A stretch of 6,256 bases of DNA from Akkermansia muciniphila (GCA_943327015.2 CALPVM020000148.1:1-6256); one strand, 5' to 3'. Positions 1-5,891 are shown, counted from the first letter of the stretch. A program made the numbers and translations. Notes: generated by a model from the letters alone, not told the origin.

Positions 1-1019
1 TAGTAGCTGGTAAAGCCTTCAAAAAACCAAAGCAGCTGAGTGTGGTTTTCTTGGGTGTAGTCGTATTGGGCAAATTCTGCCGGACGCAGGCGCTTAACAT
101 TCCAGGTATGAAAATACTCGTGACTTATCAAGCCCAGCAATGTGGTGTAGCCCTCATGCGTGGTGGGCTTGGCAAAATCAAAAGGTGAGTCTAACCTTGG
201 CAAGTCTTTGTGCCCGCATATCAGCGCTGTGGAATTGCGGTGCTCTAAACCGCCGTATCCTTCTGGCACCACGTTGAGCAAAAAAAGATAGTGGCTAAAG
301 GGTGCCGCAGCGTTTGTAGGCGATGTCTGAGCACCGTGCCAAAATTGAATTTCTGCTTCGCAAATGGCGCGGGTGTCTTCCAGCAACTTGGCGCCATCGA
401 AAGAAGGCGGTGCTCCAGCTACTACAAAAGTGTGCGCTATGCCGCAGGCGCTAAACTGGCCGCGCCAGAAGTGGCCCATTTCCACCGGGCAGTCTACAAG
501 CATGTCATAGTTGTCGCCGCCATAGAGGCCGAAGCCTGATTCTGAAGTTTTTAGTGCAGGCAGAGCCGTTGCAAGTTGCCAGCCTTCAGGAGCACCATTG
601 GAGGAAATGCTTAACTGATGGGGTAGATGGTCGTGACCCACAGCGCGCAGGCAGAGGCTGGTGCCGTTAAAAAACCCGCGCTCCGAACTCAGCCACGCAG
701 TGCGCACCGAGGTGTCAAAGGCGTAAACCTGGTAGCTTACCTGCAAGGCTTGGCTGGTGTTACACGCAACCGTCCAGCTGCATTTGTCAGTTTGGCGTGC
801 AGAAATTTCTTGCTGATTTTGAAAGCACTGCAGTTGTTGCAGGTGTTTGGAAAATTCACGTACCAGATAGCTGCCTGGTATCCACACCGGCAGCGCCAGC
901 ACCTGCTCTGCGGCAGGGTGGGTAATGGTTAGGGTTACTTTATACAGATGGGCGTGCAGATCGGATATTTCTACCTGATAGTGCACCGAGGCTGCGGGTG
1001 TGGCTTGTAGTGCATGCAT
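1..1019 (-). CDS. M61 family metallopeptidase (glycyl aminopeptidase-like), C-terminal part missing at window edge
   Basis: The minus-strand frame from the ATG at 1019 stays open for 339 codons and leaves the window at position 1, so the protein is partial. The zinc site is visible. HEYFH at residues 300-304 is the HExxH motif, with the two histidines as ligands and the glutamate as catalytic base. Glu334 in FFEGFTSY, 30 residues further on, fits the third ligand. GGLEHRNS at 256-263 is another conserved M61 block. The first ~200 residues resemble the beta-rich N-terminal domain of the family. No signal peptide is seen, so it is probably cytoplasmic. M61 enzymes are usually about 600 residues, often with a C-terminal PDZ domain, so roughly 40% is off the edge. 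The start is constrained by an in-frame TAG at 1031-1029. AGAAG lies 6 bases before the ATG as a weak ribosome site. It begins 19 bases after dsbC and is probably co-transcribed. The family call is firm, but the natural substrate is unknown. Confidence 0.9.
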   Translation of the reverse strand, partial: MHALQATPAASVHYQVEISDLHAHLYKVTLTITHPAAEQVLALPVWIPGSYLVREFSKHLQQLQCFQNQQEISARQTDKCSWTVACNTSQALQVSYQVYAFDTSVRTAWLSSERGFFNGTSLCLRAVGHDHLPHQLSISSNGAPEGWQLATALPALKTSESGFGLYGGDNYDMLVDCPVEMGHFWRGQFSACGIAHTFVVAGAPPSFDGAKLLEDTRAICEAEIQFWHGAQTSPTNAAAPFSHYLFLLNVVPEGYGGLEHRNSTALICGHKDLPRLDSPFDFAKPTTHEGYTTLLGLISHEYFHTWNVKRLRPAEFAQYDYTQENHTQLLWFFEGFTSY

Positions 1020-1038
1020 GGCTAGCTTCTATGCCAGG

Positions 1039-1779
1039 TCAGGGTTTGATGGAAGCCAGTTGTTTTTCTACCTGCTTGGCATCAATAGCACCTGGTACAC
1101 GGGTTCCGTTGGCAAATATCAGTGTGGGTGTACCCTGAATTTTGTATTTGCGGCCAAACTCAATGTTGCGATCAATCGGGCTGCTGTCACACATGGCGGC
1201 AGCTGCTGGCGCGGCTTGGTCGCGAATCATCCAATCCTGCCAGGCCGCTGATTTGTCGCGAGCGCACCAAATGGCTTTGGATTTTTCTTTGGAGTCTTCG
1301 CCAAGCACCGGGTACAAAAACATGTAAATGGTAACGTTGTCTACTTTTTGCAGGTCGCGCTCAAAACGTTTGCAGTAGCCACAATTAGGGTCTTGGAACA
1401 CCGCCAGTTTACGTTGCCCGTTGCCACGCACGATGGTAAGAGCATCTTTAATGGGCAATGTGCCAAACTGAATGGCCGTTAATTTTTCTACCCGTTCTTC
1501 GGTTAGGTTGCGGCGGCTGCGGGTGTCAATCAGGCTGCCATTCAAAATGTAGTTGCCTTTGGCATCGGTGTAAAAAATATCGGTGCCATTGACGCGTACC
1601 TCAAAAACGCCGGGAATGTCGGTTTTTTGGATGTCGTCAATGGTGTTGAGCTGTGGCACGCGCTCCAGCAGGTTTTTACGCAAGGCTGCATCTTGTGCGT
1701 AGATTTGCATGCTGCCCAGACCTAAGGCTGTAATTAGCAAAGTGCGGCTGGCAAAGCGGAACAAAGAGTTTGCTGTCAT
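1039..1779 (-). CDS. dsbC: Periplasmic thiol:disulfide interchange protein DsbC
   Basis: DsbC isomerises wrong disulfides in periplasmic proteins and is kept reduced by DsbD. The 246-residue precursor starts with a signal peptide: Arg8 and Arg12, a hydrophobic core at about 13-23, and a likely cut after Ala28 (IYA/QDA). Residues ~30-100 match the DsbC N-terminal dimerisation domain. The thioredoxin-fold catalytic domain follows, with the CGYC active site at 133-136 and the cis-proline loop GTPT at Pro218. Cys172 (WCARD) and Cys197 (MCDSS) probably form the structural disulfide known in this family. Length is close to the roughly 236-residue E. coli precursor. A further ATG at 1827 would add 16 residues ahead of the signal peptide and overlap the upstream gene. 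The ATG at 1779 is preferred because AGGA lies 9 bases upstream and the signal peptide then begins at the N-terminus. It lies 19 bases after the monooxygenase gene and 19 before the M61 gene, consistent with one operon. Confidence 0.95.
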   Translation of the reverse strand: MTANSLFRFASRTLLITALGLGSMQIYAQDAALRKNLLERVPQLNTIDDIQKTDIPGVFEVRVNGTDIFYTDAKGNYILNGSLIDTRSRRNLTEERVEKLTAIQFGTLPIKDALTIVRGNGQRKLAVFQDPNCGYCKRFERDLQKVDNVTIYMFLYPVLGEDSKEKSKAIWCARDKSAAWQDWMIRDQAAPAAAAMCDSSPIDRNIEFGRKYKIQGTPTLIFANGTRVPGAIDAKQVEKQLASIKP

Positions 1780-1788
1780 GGTGGTGAT

Positions 1789-1792
1789 TCCT
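1789..1792 (-). promoter_or_regulatory. Ribosome binding site deciding the dsbC start
   Basis: On the minus strand, AGGA at 1792-1789 is followed by 9 bases and then the ATG at 1779. It lies in the 19-base gap after the upstream stop codon. It supports the start at 1779 over the in-frame ATG at 1827, which lies inside the previous gene. Confidence 0.6.
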
Positions 1793-1798
1793 ATGGTG

Positions 1799-2911
1799 TT
1801 AAAAGTTGCCCATGGCACGTTGGGCAATACGGTGTTTGACGAGAGGCAGATGGTTAAAGCGGTTCATGCCCCAGTTACGCACGTTTTGAATAAGTGGGTT
1901 AGATTGGGTAAACAGTTGTTGCAGAGAGTCGTTGGCCAGTCCCATCAGGGCAAATTCTGCTTTGCGGCTGCGCTCGTATTGTCGCAATAAGCGATGGTCT
2001 GCCACGCTGCGCCAGTAGGGGCGGTTTTCAAGAATGTTTACCAGTTCGGCCACGTCGCCTAAGCCAAGATTGAGCCCTTGGCCTGCCAGTGGGTGCACAT
2101 TGTGGGCGGCATCGCCTGCAAGCAGCCAAGCACCTTCGGTATGGTTGCCAATCCAGCGTTTGGCCAATGCATGCTGCAGCGGCCAGGATTTACGTTCGCC
2201 AGCCAAAGAAAGCGTACCTGCCACACCGTGGCTAGCGGTATGAATGGCTTGCTCGAACTCAGCTCGACTAAAAGCCTGCAATTGCTGGGCTTGATCGGGG
2301 CTGGTGGACCATACAACGGCATAATCATGACCGCTATCTCCGTTGATCGGAAGCAACGCCAAAATGCTGCCCTGTTCAAACCACTGCCTTGCAGTGCCCT
2401 TGTGTGGAACATTTGAAACAACGCGCGTGGCGAGTGCCGATTGGGAGTAAGGCGTTACATCAAAGTCAAGCCCCCAGTCGCTACGCGAACTGCTGTGGCG
2501 CCCTTCGCATACCACCGTTAGGCTGGCAGCTTGCGGGTTGGCAGCCAGTGTAATGCGTGGCTGGGCGCGAACGGCCCCGGCCAGAATATGCTCTAAAGCA
2601 GGTACATCTACAATCCAGCTCAGTGCTTCAGCGTGATGATCTGCGGCTAAAAATTGGACGTAACCGCCTTCATCGGCCCAAACCTGCATGGTTTGTACGG
2701 GGGTGATGTGCGGGGCTGGCGGCCAGCAATTAACAGCTTGCAGTACATTGCGCGACGATGCATTGAGTGCATAAGCGCGGACATCTGTGGTGCTGATGCT
2801 TGATTCGAGCTCGACTAAGGCCACACGCAGGCGCTGTGCTGCCAGATGCAGGGCTAGGGTACGGCCGACAATGCCGGCGCCGCGAATACAAATATCAAAC
2901 GATTGGGCCAT
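1799..2911 (-). CDS. FAD-dependent monooxygenase of the UbiH/UbiF/COQ6 family (probable ubiquinone biosynthesis hydroxylase)
   Basis: These flavoenzymes use FAD, NAD(P)H and O2 to hydroxylate the aromatic ring of ubiquinone precursors. The protein has 370 residues, slightly shorter than the usual 390-400. It shows the N-terminal dinucleotide-binding fold GAGIVG (11-16) with the acidic strand end ELE (34-36). It then has DVRAYALN (43-50), typical of the family, and the FAD pyrophosphate/ribityl-binding block GDAAHNVHPLAGQG (266-279) followed by LNLGLGD. The middle DG motif appears as CEG (135-138 region, Glu137-Gly138), with Glu in place of the usual Asp. It is the first gene of the minus-strand block and is followed by dsbC after 19 bases. 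No Shine-Dalgarno sequence precedes its ATG, and a promoter -10-like box lies 6 bases upstream, so the mRNA may be leaderless. Which ring carbon it hydroxylates (UbiH, UbiF, UbiI, UbiL or UbiM role) cannot be read from the sequence. Family confidence is high; the exact role is inference. Confidence 0.88.
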   Translation of the reverse strand: MAQSFDICIRGAGIVGRTLALHLAAQRLRVALVELESSISTTDVRAYALNASSRNVLQAVNCWPPAPHITPVQTMQVWADEGGYVQFLAADHHAEALSWIVDVPALEHILAGAVRAQPRITLAANPQAASLTVVCEGRHSSSRSDWGLDFDVTPYSQSALATRVVSNVPHKGTARQWFEQGSILALLPINGDSGHDYAVVWSTSPDQAQQLQAFSRAEFEQAIHTASHGVAGTLSLAGERKSWPLQHALAKRWIGNHTEGAWLLAGDAAHNVHPLAGQGLNLGLGDVAELVNILENRPYWRSVADHRLLRQYERSRKAEFALMGLANDSLQQLFTQSNPLIQNVRNWGMNRFNHLPLVKHRIAQRAMGNF

Positions 2912-2917
2912 ACGCGG

Positions 2918-2923
2918 ATTGTA
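2918..2923 (-). promoter_or_regulatory. Candidate -10 box for the monooxygenase-dsbC-M61 block
   Basis: Read on the minus strand, TACAAT (5 of 6 matches to TATAAT) ends 6 bases before the ATG at 2911. A transcript from it would start at or next to the A of the start codon. No good -35 box is visible 16-18 bases upstream (GTAAGT or similar), so the promoter would be weak or activator-dependent. Confidence 0.35.
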
Positions 2924-2962
2924 GGCTGCATCGTGAATTGACTTACACTTGGCATCCTGTTT

Positions 2963-2969
2963 GAAGAGG
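2963..2969 (+). promoter_or_regulatory. Ribosome binding site of ychF
   Basis: The purine-rich GAAGAGG lies 5 bases before the ychF ATG at 2975. It is one of the better ribosome sites in the window and fixes the start. It contrasts with the lack of such a site for the divergent gene on the other side of the same 63-base spacer. Confidence 0.65.
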
Positions 2970-2974
2970 TATTT

Positions 2975-4066
2975 ATGAGTTTGAAGTGTGGAATTGTAGG
3001 CTTGCCGAATGTGGGTAAATCCACTTTGTTCAATGCATTGACCAAGGCGGGCATTGCCGCTGAAAATTATCCGTTTTGTACCATCGAGCCCAATGTGGGT
3101 GTGGTGGAGTTGCCTGACCCCCGGTTACAGCAACTGGCAGCCATCATCAGCCCTGAGCGCATTGTGCCGGCGATTGTGGAATTTGTAGACATTGCAGGAT
3201 TGGTGGCCGGGGCCAGCACCGGTGAGGGTTTGGGCAACAAATTTTTGTCGCACATTCGCGAGACCGATGCCATTGTGAACGTGGTGCGCTGTTTTGAAGA
3301 CGACAACGTTATTCATGTATCGGGCAAGGTGGATCCGATCTCGGACATTGAAGTGATTCAAACCGAGCTGTGCCTTGCCGACTTGGCTGCAGTAGAAAAA
3401 GCGCTGCAGCGCGTAACAAAGACGGCACGTTCGGGCGACAAAGAGTCGATTAAATTGGTGGCGATTTTGGAGCGCTGCCAAACCGCGCTCAACGATGCCA
3501 AACCTGTGCGCACCATTGAGTTCAGCAAAGAAGAGCAGCCCTTGCTCAAGCAGTTCTTTTTAATTACGGCCAAGCCCGCTATGTTTGTGGCTAATGTTGC
3601 TGAAGACGGGTTTGAAAACAATCCCTTGCTCGATAGGCTTAAGGCATTTGCCGATGCTCAAAAAGCGCCGGTGGTAGCGATTTGTGCCAAGCTGGAAGCA
3701 GAAATGTCTGAAATGAGCGATGAAGACCGCCAGATGTTTTTAGAGGAACTGGGCCAAACCGAGCCGGGCTTGAACCGTTTGATTCGTGCCGCCTTTAAGC
3801 TGCTGGGCCTGCAAACCTACTTTACGGCAGGCGTAAAAGAGGTGCGCGCATGGACAATTAAAGTAGGTGACACCGGGCCACAGGCGGCAGGGGTGATTCA
3901 TACCGACTTTGAAAAAGGTTACATCCGTGCGCAAACCATTGCGTTTGAAGACTACATTGCATTTAAAGGCGAGCAGGGTGCCAAAGATGCCGGCAAAATG
4001 CGCGCCGAGGGTAAAGATTACGTGGTGAAAGACGGTGACGTAATGAACTTCTTGTTCAGTTCCTAA
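2975..4066 (+). CDS. ychF: Redox-regulated, ribosome-associated ATPase YchF (OLA1 family)
   Basis: YchF is a universally conserved Obg-related P-loop protein that prefers ATP, associates with ribosomes and is linked to translation and oxidative stress responses. The 363 residues equal the E. coli protein in length. Walker A is GLPNVGKS at 9-16. NYPFCTIEPN (31-40) covers the switch I region. DIAGL (72-76) is the G3 motif, followed by GEGLGNKFL. NVAE at 207-210 replaces NKxD of true GTPases, as is usual in YchF and in line with relaxed nucleotide choice. CAKLEAE (238 onward) is the G5-like segment. His114 (VIHVSG), needed for ATP hydrolysis in the E. coli protein, is present. The C-terminal TGS domain spans about 278-361 and ends DGDVMNFLFSS. 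The stop codon overlaps that of convergent yqaA. The start is supported by GAAGAGG 5 bases upstream. Confidence 0.97.
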   Translation: MSLKCGIVGLPNVGKSTLFNALTKAGIAAENYPFCTIEPNVGVVELPDPRLQQLAAIISPERIVPAIVEFVDIAGLVAGASTGEGLGNKFLSHIRETDAIVNVVRCFEDDNVIHVSGKVDPISDIEVIQTELCLADLAAVEKALQRVTKTARSGDKESIKLVAILERCQTALNDAKPVRTIEFSKEEQPLLKQFFLITAKPAMFVANVAEDGFENNPLLDRLKAFADAQKAPVVAICAKLEAEMSEMSDEDRQMFLEELGQTEPGLNRLIRAAFKLLGLQTYFTAGVKEVRAWTIKVGDTGPQAAGVIHTDFEKGYIRAQTIAFEDYIAFKGEQGAKDAGKMRAEGKDYVVKDGDVMNFLFSS

Positions 4067-4530
4067 GGCCAGAGCTGCACCAAACCCGCAGTCATGAGCA
4101 CATATTTCACATACTTGCCCAACACAATGTAAAACAAGCAGCGCCAAAACGGCATTTTGAGCCAGCCTGCCAGAAGGCATAGGGGGTCGCCCACCAACGG
4201 CACCCATGCCAGCAGGCAGGCCTTGGGGCCGAGTTTGGCGAGCCACTGCAGCGCTTTTGTATGGGCAAATGAGGAATCCATACGCTGTGCCAGTTGCACC
4301 GAGCCATAGCCCATCCACCAATTTACAGCGCTGCCCAAGCTGCTGCCCGCTGTTGCTACCAACATGGTGGGCCAAAACAGGCTGGGGCTAATGGTGACTA
4401 AACCAAACACCACCGGTTCTGAAACCATAGGTAACAGGGTGGCCGACAAAAAGGCCACCAAAAAAACCGTGCTCAAGCCGTATTGGGGTAGAGCGAGCCA
4501 GCTAATGATCTGTTGCATCCAAATTTCCAT
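4063..4530 (-). CDS. yqaA: YqaA-type small membrane protein, VTT/DedA-like
   Basis: This inner-membrane protein of unknown biochemical function belongs to the VTT (SNARE-associated Golgi/DedA) superfamily, whose larger members are implicated in lipid or ion handling. From the ATG at 4530 it has 155 residues, against about 142 for E. coli YqaA. Recognisable blocks are FLSATLLPMVSE (27-38), the glycine-rich GSSLGSAVNW (62-71), PLVGDPLCLLAGW (111-123) and LGKYVKYV (137-144). Hydrophobic stretches at about 18-34, 39-60, 104-122 and 131-150 suggest three or four membrane or re-entrant segments. The start is uncertain. ATG at 4518 (151 residues) has TGGA 7 bases upstream, while ATG at 4530 has no clear ribosome site. 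ATG at 4587 would enter the dusB start and is unlikely. It is convergent with ychF, the stops sharing bases, and divergent from dusB. The family match is clear, but the function is not known. Confidence 0.88.
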   Translation of the reverse strand: MEIWMQQIISWLALPQYGLSTVFLVAFLSATLLPMVSEPVVFGLVTISPSLFWPTMLVATAGSSLGSAVNWWMGYGSVQLAQRMDSSFAHTKALQWLAKLGPKACLLAWVPLVGDPLCLLAGWLKMPFWRCLFYIVLGKYVKYVLMTAGLVQLWP

Positions 4531-4557
4531 AACATTGCCAGTATAGGCGGCTAAAAT
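4529..4557 (+). promoter_or_regulatory. Candidate sigma70-type promoter for dusB-fis(-purH)
   Basis: ATAACA (4529-4534, 4 of 6 to TTGACA), a 17-base spacer and TAAAAT (4552-4557, 5 of 6 to TATAAT) would start transcription near 4564. That gives a leader of about 22 bases before the dusB ATG at 4586. The call rests on short matches in AT-rich DNA. It overlaps the candidate yqaA promoter on the other strand. Confidence 0.4.
4540..4545 (-). promoter_or_regulatory. Candidate -10 box for yqaA
   Basis: On the minus strand, TATACT (5 of 6 to TATAAT) would place the start of transcription near 4533, 3 bases before the ATG at 4530 or about 15 before the ATG at 4518. No good -35 box is found at the normal distance; TTGAGC at 4572-4567 is 21 bases away, too far. 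Confidence 0.35.
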
Positions 4558-4566
4558 TGACCCTTT

Positions 4567-4581
4567 GCTCAAAATTAACGC
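4567..4581 (+). promoter_or_regulatory. Candidate Fis binding site in the dusB-fis leader
   Basis: The 15 bases from G4567 to C4581 fit the degenerate Fis site: G and C exactly 15 apart, Y at position 4, A at 5, six A/T bases in the core (6-10 matched) and R at 12. Position 11 is A where T is usual. It lies just downstream of the predicted start of transcription at about 4564. Fis represses its own dusB-fis promoter in E. coli, so autoregulation is plausible. Degenerate AT-rich sites arise easily by chance. Confidence 0.3.
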
Positions 4582-4585
4582 AACC

Positions 4586-5632
4586 ATGCAATTGGGTCCT
4601 TACGTTTTGCCGAACAATCTTTTCGTAGCGCCCATGGCTGGCGTTACAGATCGGCCATTTCGCCAATTGTGCAAGCGGCTGGGTGCAGGCTATGCGGTGA
4701 GCGAAATGGTGACATCGCGTCCAGACCTGCTAAAGTCGTTAAAAACCTCGCGACGCGCCAACCACGATGGCGAGCCCGGCCCGATTGCGGTGCAAATTGC
4801 CGGCACTGAGCCGCAGATGATGGCAGACGCCGCACGCTACAACATAGATCGCGGCGCACAAATTATTGACATCAATATGGGCTGCCCTGCCAAAAAAGTG
4901 TGTAACAAATGGGCGGGGTCGGCCTTGATGCAAGATGCAGCTTTGGCACTCAACATTGTGGATGCGGTGGTGGCAGCCAGCGCCCCGTATGGGGTGCCCG
5001 TAACACTAAAAATGCGCACCGGTTGGTGCCAGAGCCACAAAAACGCTGTGCCTTTGGCGCTTGCTGCGGAATCTGCAGGCGTGCAAATGGTGGCAGTGCA
5101 TGGCCGTACCCGTGAACAGGGCTACCGGGGCGAAGCCGAATACGACACCATCGCCGCTGTGAAAGCAGCGTTAAAAATACCAGTTGTGGCCAATGGTGAC
5201 ATTACCAGCCCGGAAAAAGCACTTGCAGTACTCAAAGCAACCCAAGCCGATGCCGTGATGATTGGCCGTGCCGCACAAGGTCGGCCATGGATATTTCGCG
5301 AAATTAATCATTTTTTAAGCACCGGCACCCATCTTGCATCACCCTTGGTGTGCGAGGCTAAGCGCTGGCTGGTCGAGCATTTGCACGACCACTACAGCCT
5401 GTACGGAGAGTTTACCGGTGTGCGGTCGGCGCGCAAACATATTGGTTGGTATTTGCGCGATGCGCCTGGGGCCGAACCTTTTATGGATGTTTTAAACACG
5501 TTGGAAAACTGCGAGTTGCAAGTGCTGGCAGTTGAGAATTTTATGGATGAATTAAATCAAACAATGGACCGGATGCCCTCGCTGCAAGCGAGTGCCGAAG
5601 TTGCAGCAGAATTAGTGGAGACCATGGTATGA
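4586..5632 (+). CDS. dusB: tRNA-dihydrouridine synthase B
   Basis: DusB is a cytosolic FMN enzyme that reduces specific uridines in the tRNA D-loop to dihydrouridine using NADPH. From ATG 4586 it has 348 residues (E. coli 321). The TIM-barrel opening APMAGVTDRPFR (15-26) is diagnostic of the family. Cys100 in MGCPAKKV is the expected catalytic acid. LKMRTGW (141-147) carries the lysine that contacts FMN and substrate. VHGRTREQGY (171-180), NGDI (203-206) and GRAAQGRPWIF (227-237) form the rest of the FMN/phosphate site. GVRSARKHIGWY (278-289) belongs to the helical tRNA-binding domain. The start at 4586 lines up with the usual N-terminus (MxxGxYxLxN). A TTG at 4565 would add seven residues without support. 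No clear Shine-Dalgarno sequence precedes the ATG. It is the first gene of the dusB-fis-purH cluster and overlaps fis by 4 bases. Confidence 0.95.
   Translation: MQLGPYVLPNNLFVAPMAGVTDRPFRQLCKRLGAGYAVSEMVTSRPDLLKSLKTSRRANHDGEPGPIAVQIAGTEPQMMADAARYNIDRGAQIIDINMGCPAKKVCNKWAGSALMQDAALALNIVDAVVAASAPYGVPVTLKMRTGWCQSHKNAVPLALAAESAGVQMVAVHGRTREQGYRGEAEYDTIAAVKAALKIPVVANGDITSPEKALAVLKATQADAVMIGRAAQGRPWIFREINHFLSTGTHLASPLVCEAKRWLVEHLHDHYSLYGEFTGVRSARKHIGWYLRDAPGAEPFMDVLNTLENCELQVLAVENFMDELNQTMDRMPSLQASAEVAAELVETMV
5617..5620 (+). promoter_or_regulatory. Ribosome binding site of fis inside the dusB 3' end
   Basis: GGAG lies 8 bases before the fis ATG at 5629, within the last codons of dusB. Together with the ATGA overlap it supports translational coupling. 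An ATG at 5624 is out of frame with fis and in frame with dusB. Confidence 0.55.
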
Positions 5633-5865
5633 GTGACAACAGTATTGACGCCAGTATTCGGGTAAGCCTTGAGCGTTACTTTATTGATTTAGGCGAGTCC
5701 GAGCCGGCTGGCATGTACGACATGCTGCTGCGCACCGTAGAAAAGCCGCTGCTGGAAGAAGTGATGAAAAAAGCCAACAGCAACCAATCCAAGGCAGCGC
5801 AGTGGTTGGGTTTAAACCGTAACACCCTGCGCAAAAAACTTCTGGAACACGGCCTGACCGAATAA
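5629..5865 (+). CDS. fis: DNA-binding protein Fis (short betaproteobacterial form)
   Basis: Fis is a small homodimeric nucleoid protein that bends DNA and activates stable-RNA and other growth promoters. The 78 residues align with E. coli Fis (98 residues) from about residue 21 onward. SIRVSLERYFIDL (9-21) is helix A. YDMLLRTVEKPLLEEVMK (30-47) is the dimer helix. The C-terminal helix-turn-helix runs from about 54 to 73 and ends NRNTLRKKL (63-71), keeping Arg64, Thr66, Arg68 and Lys69 at DNA-contact positions. The N-terminal beta-hairpin arms, needed in E. coli for stimulating Hin/Gin recombinases, are absent. The ATG overlaps the dusB TGA (ATGA, 5629-5632), and GGAG at 5617-5620 lies 8 bases upstream, so translation is probably coupled to dusB. 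No terminator lies in the 26 bases before purH. A general NtrC-like C-terminal domain is the only alternative, and the dusB context rules strongly for Fis. Confidence 0.95.
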   Translation: MSDNSIDASIRVSLERYFIDLGESEPAGMYDMLLRTVEKPLLEEVMKKANSNQSKAAQWLGLNRNTLRKKLLEHGLTE

Positions 5866-5891
5866 GCAACTTAACTTTAAAAAAGCATTGT

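Noticed and set aside
1011..1026. Palindromes TGCATGCA and GCTAGC around the M61 start codon
   Set aside because: They are short adjacent palindromes, partly coding, with no arrangement resembling a known operator; chance is sufficient.
2950..2966. Sigma54-like sequence TTGGCAT...TTTGAAG ahead of ychF
   Set aside because: The -24 TGGCA part fits, but the essential GC at -12 is missing (TGA instead of TGC), and transcription would start at the ATG, removing the good ribosome site.
3740..4375. Long minus-strand open frame (211 codons) across the ychF 3' end and yqaA
   Set aside because: It overlaps two well-supported genes in other frames, and its product has no recognisable motif and a composition typical of a shadow frame.
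4565..4585. TTG at 4565 as an alternative dusB start
   Set aside because: It adds seven residues that are not part of the usual DusB N-terminus and has no ribosome site. The ATG at 4586 aligns with the family start.
4531..4587. Minus-strand ATG at 4587 as the yqaA start
   Set aside because: The extra 19 residues would be encoded across the dusB start codon and the whole divergent promoter region, and they do not resemble YqaA.
5866..5891. Short A-rich gap between fis and purH as a terminator or purine riboswitch
   Set aside because: Twenty-six bases cannot hold a riboswitch, and there is no GC-rich hairpin followed by T residues.
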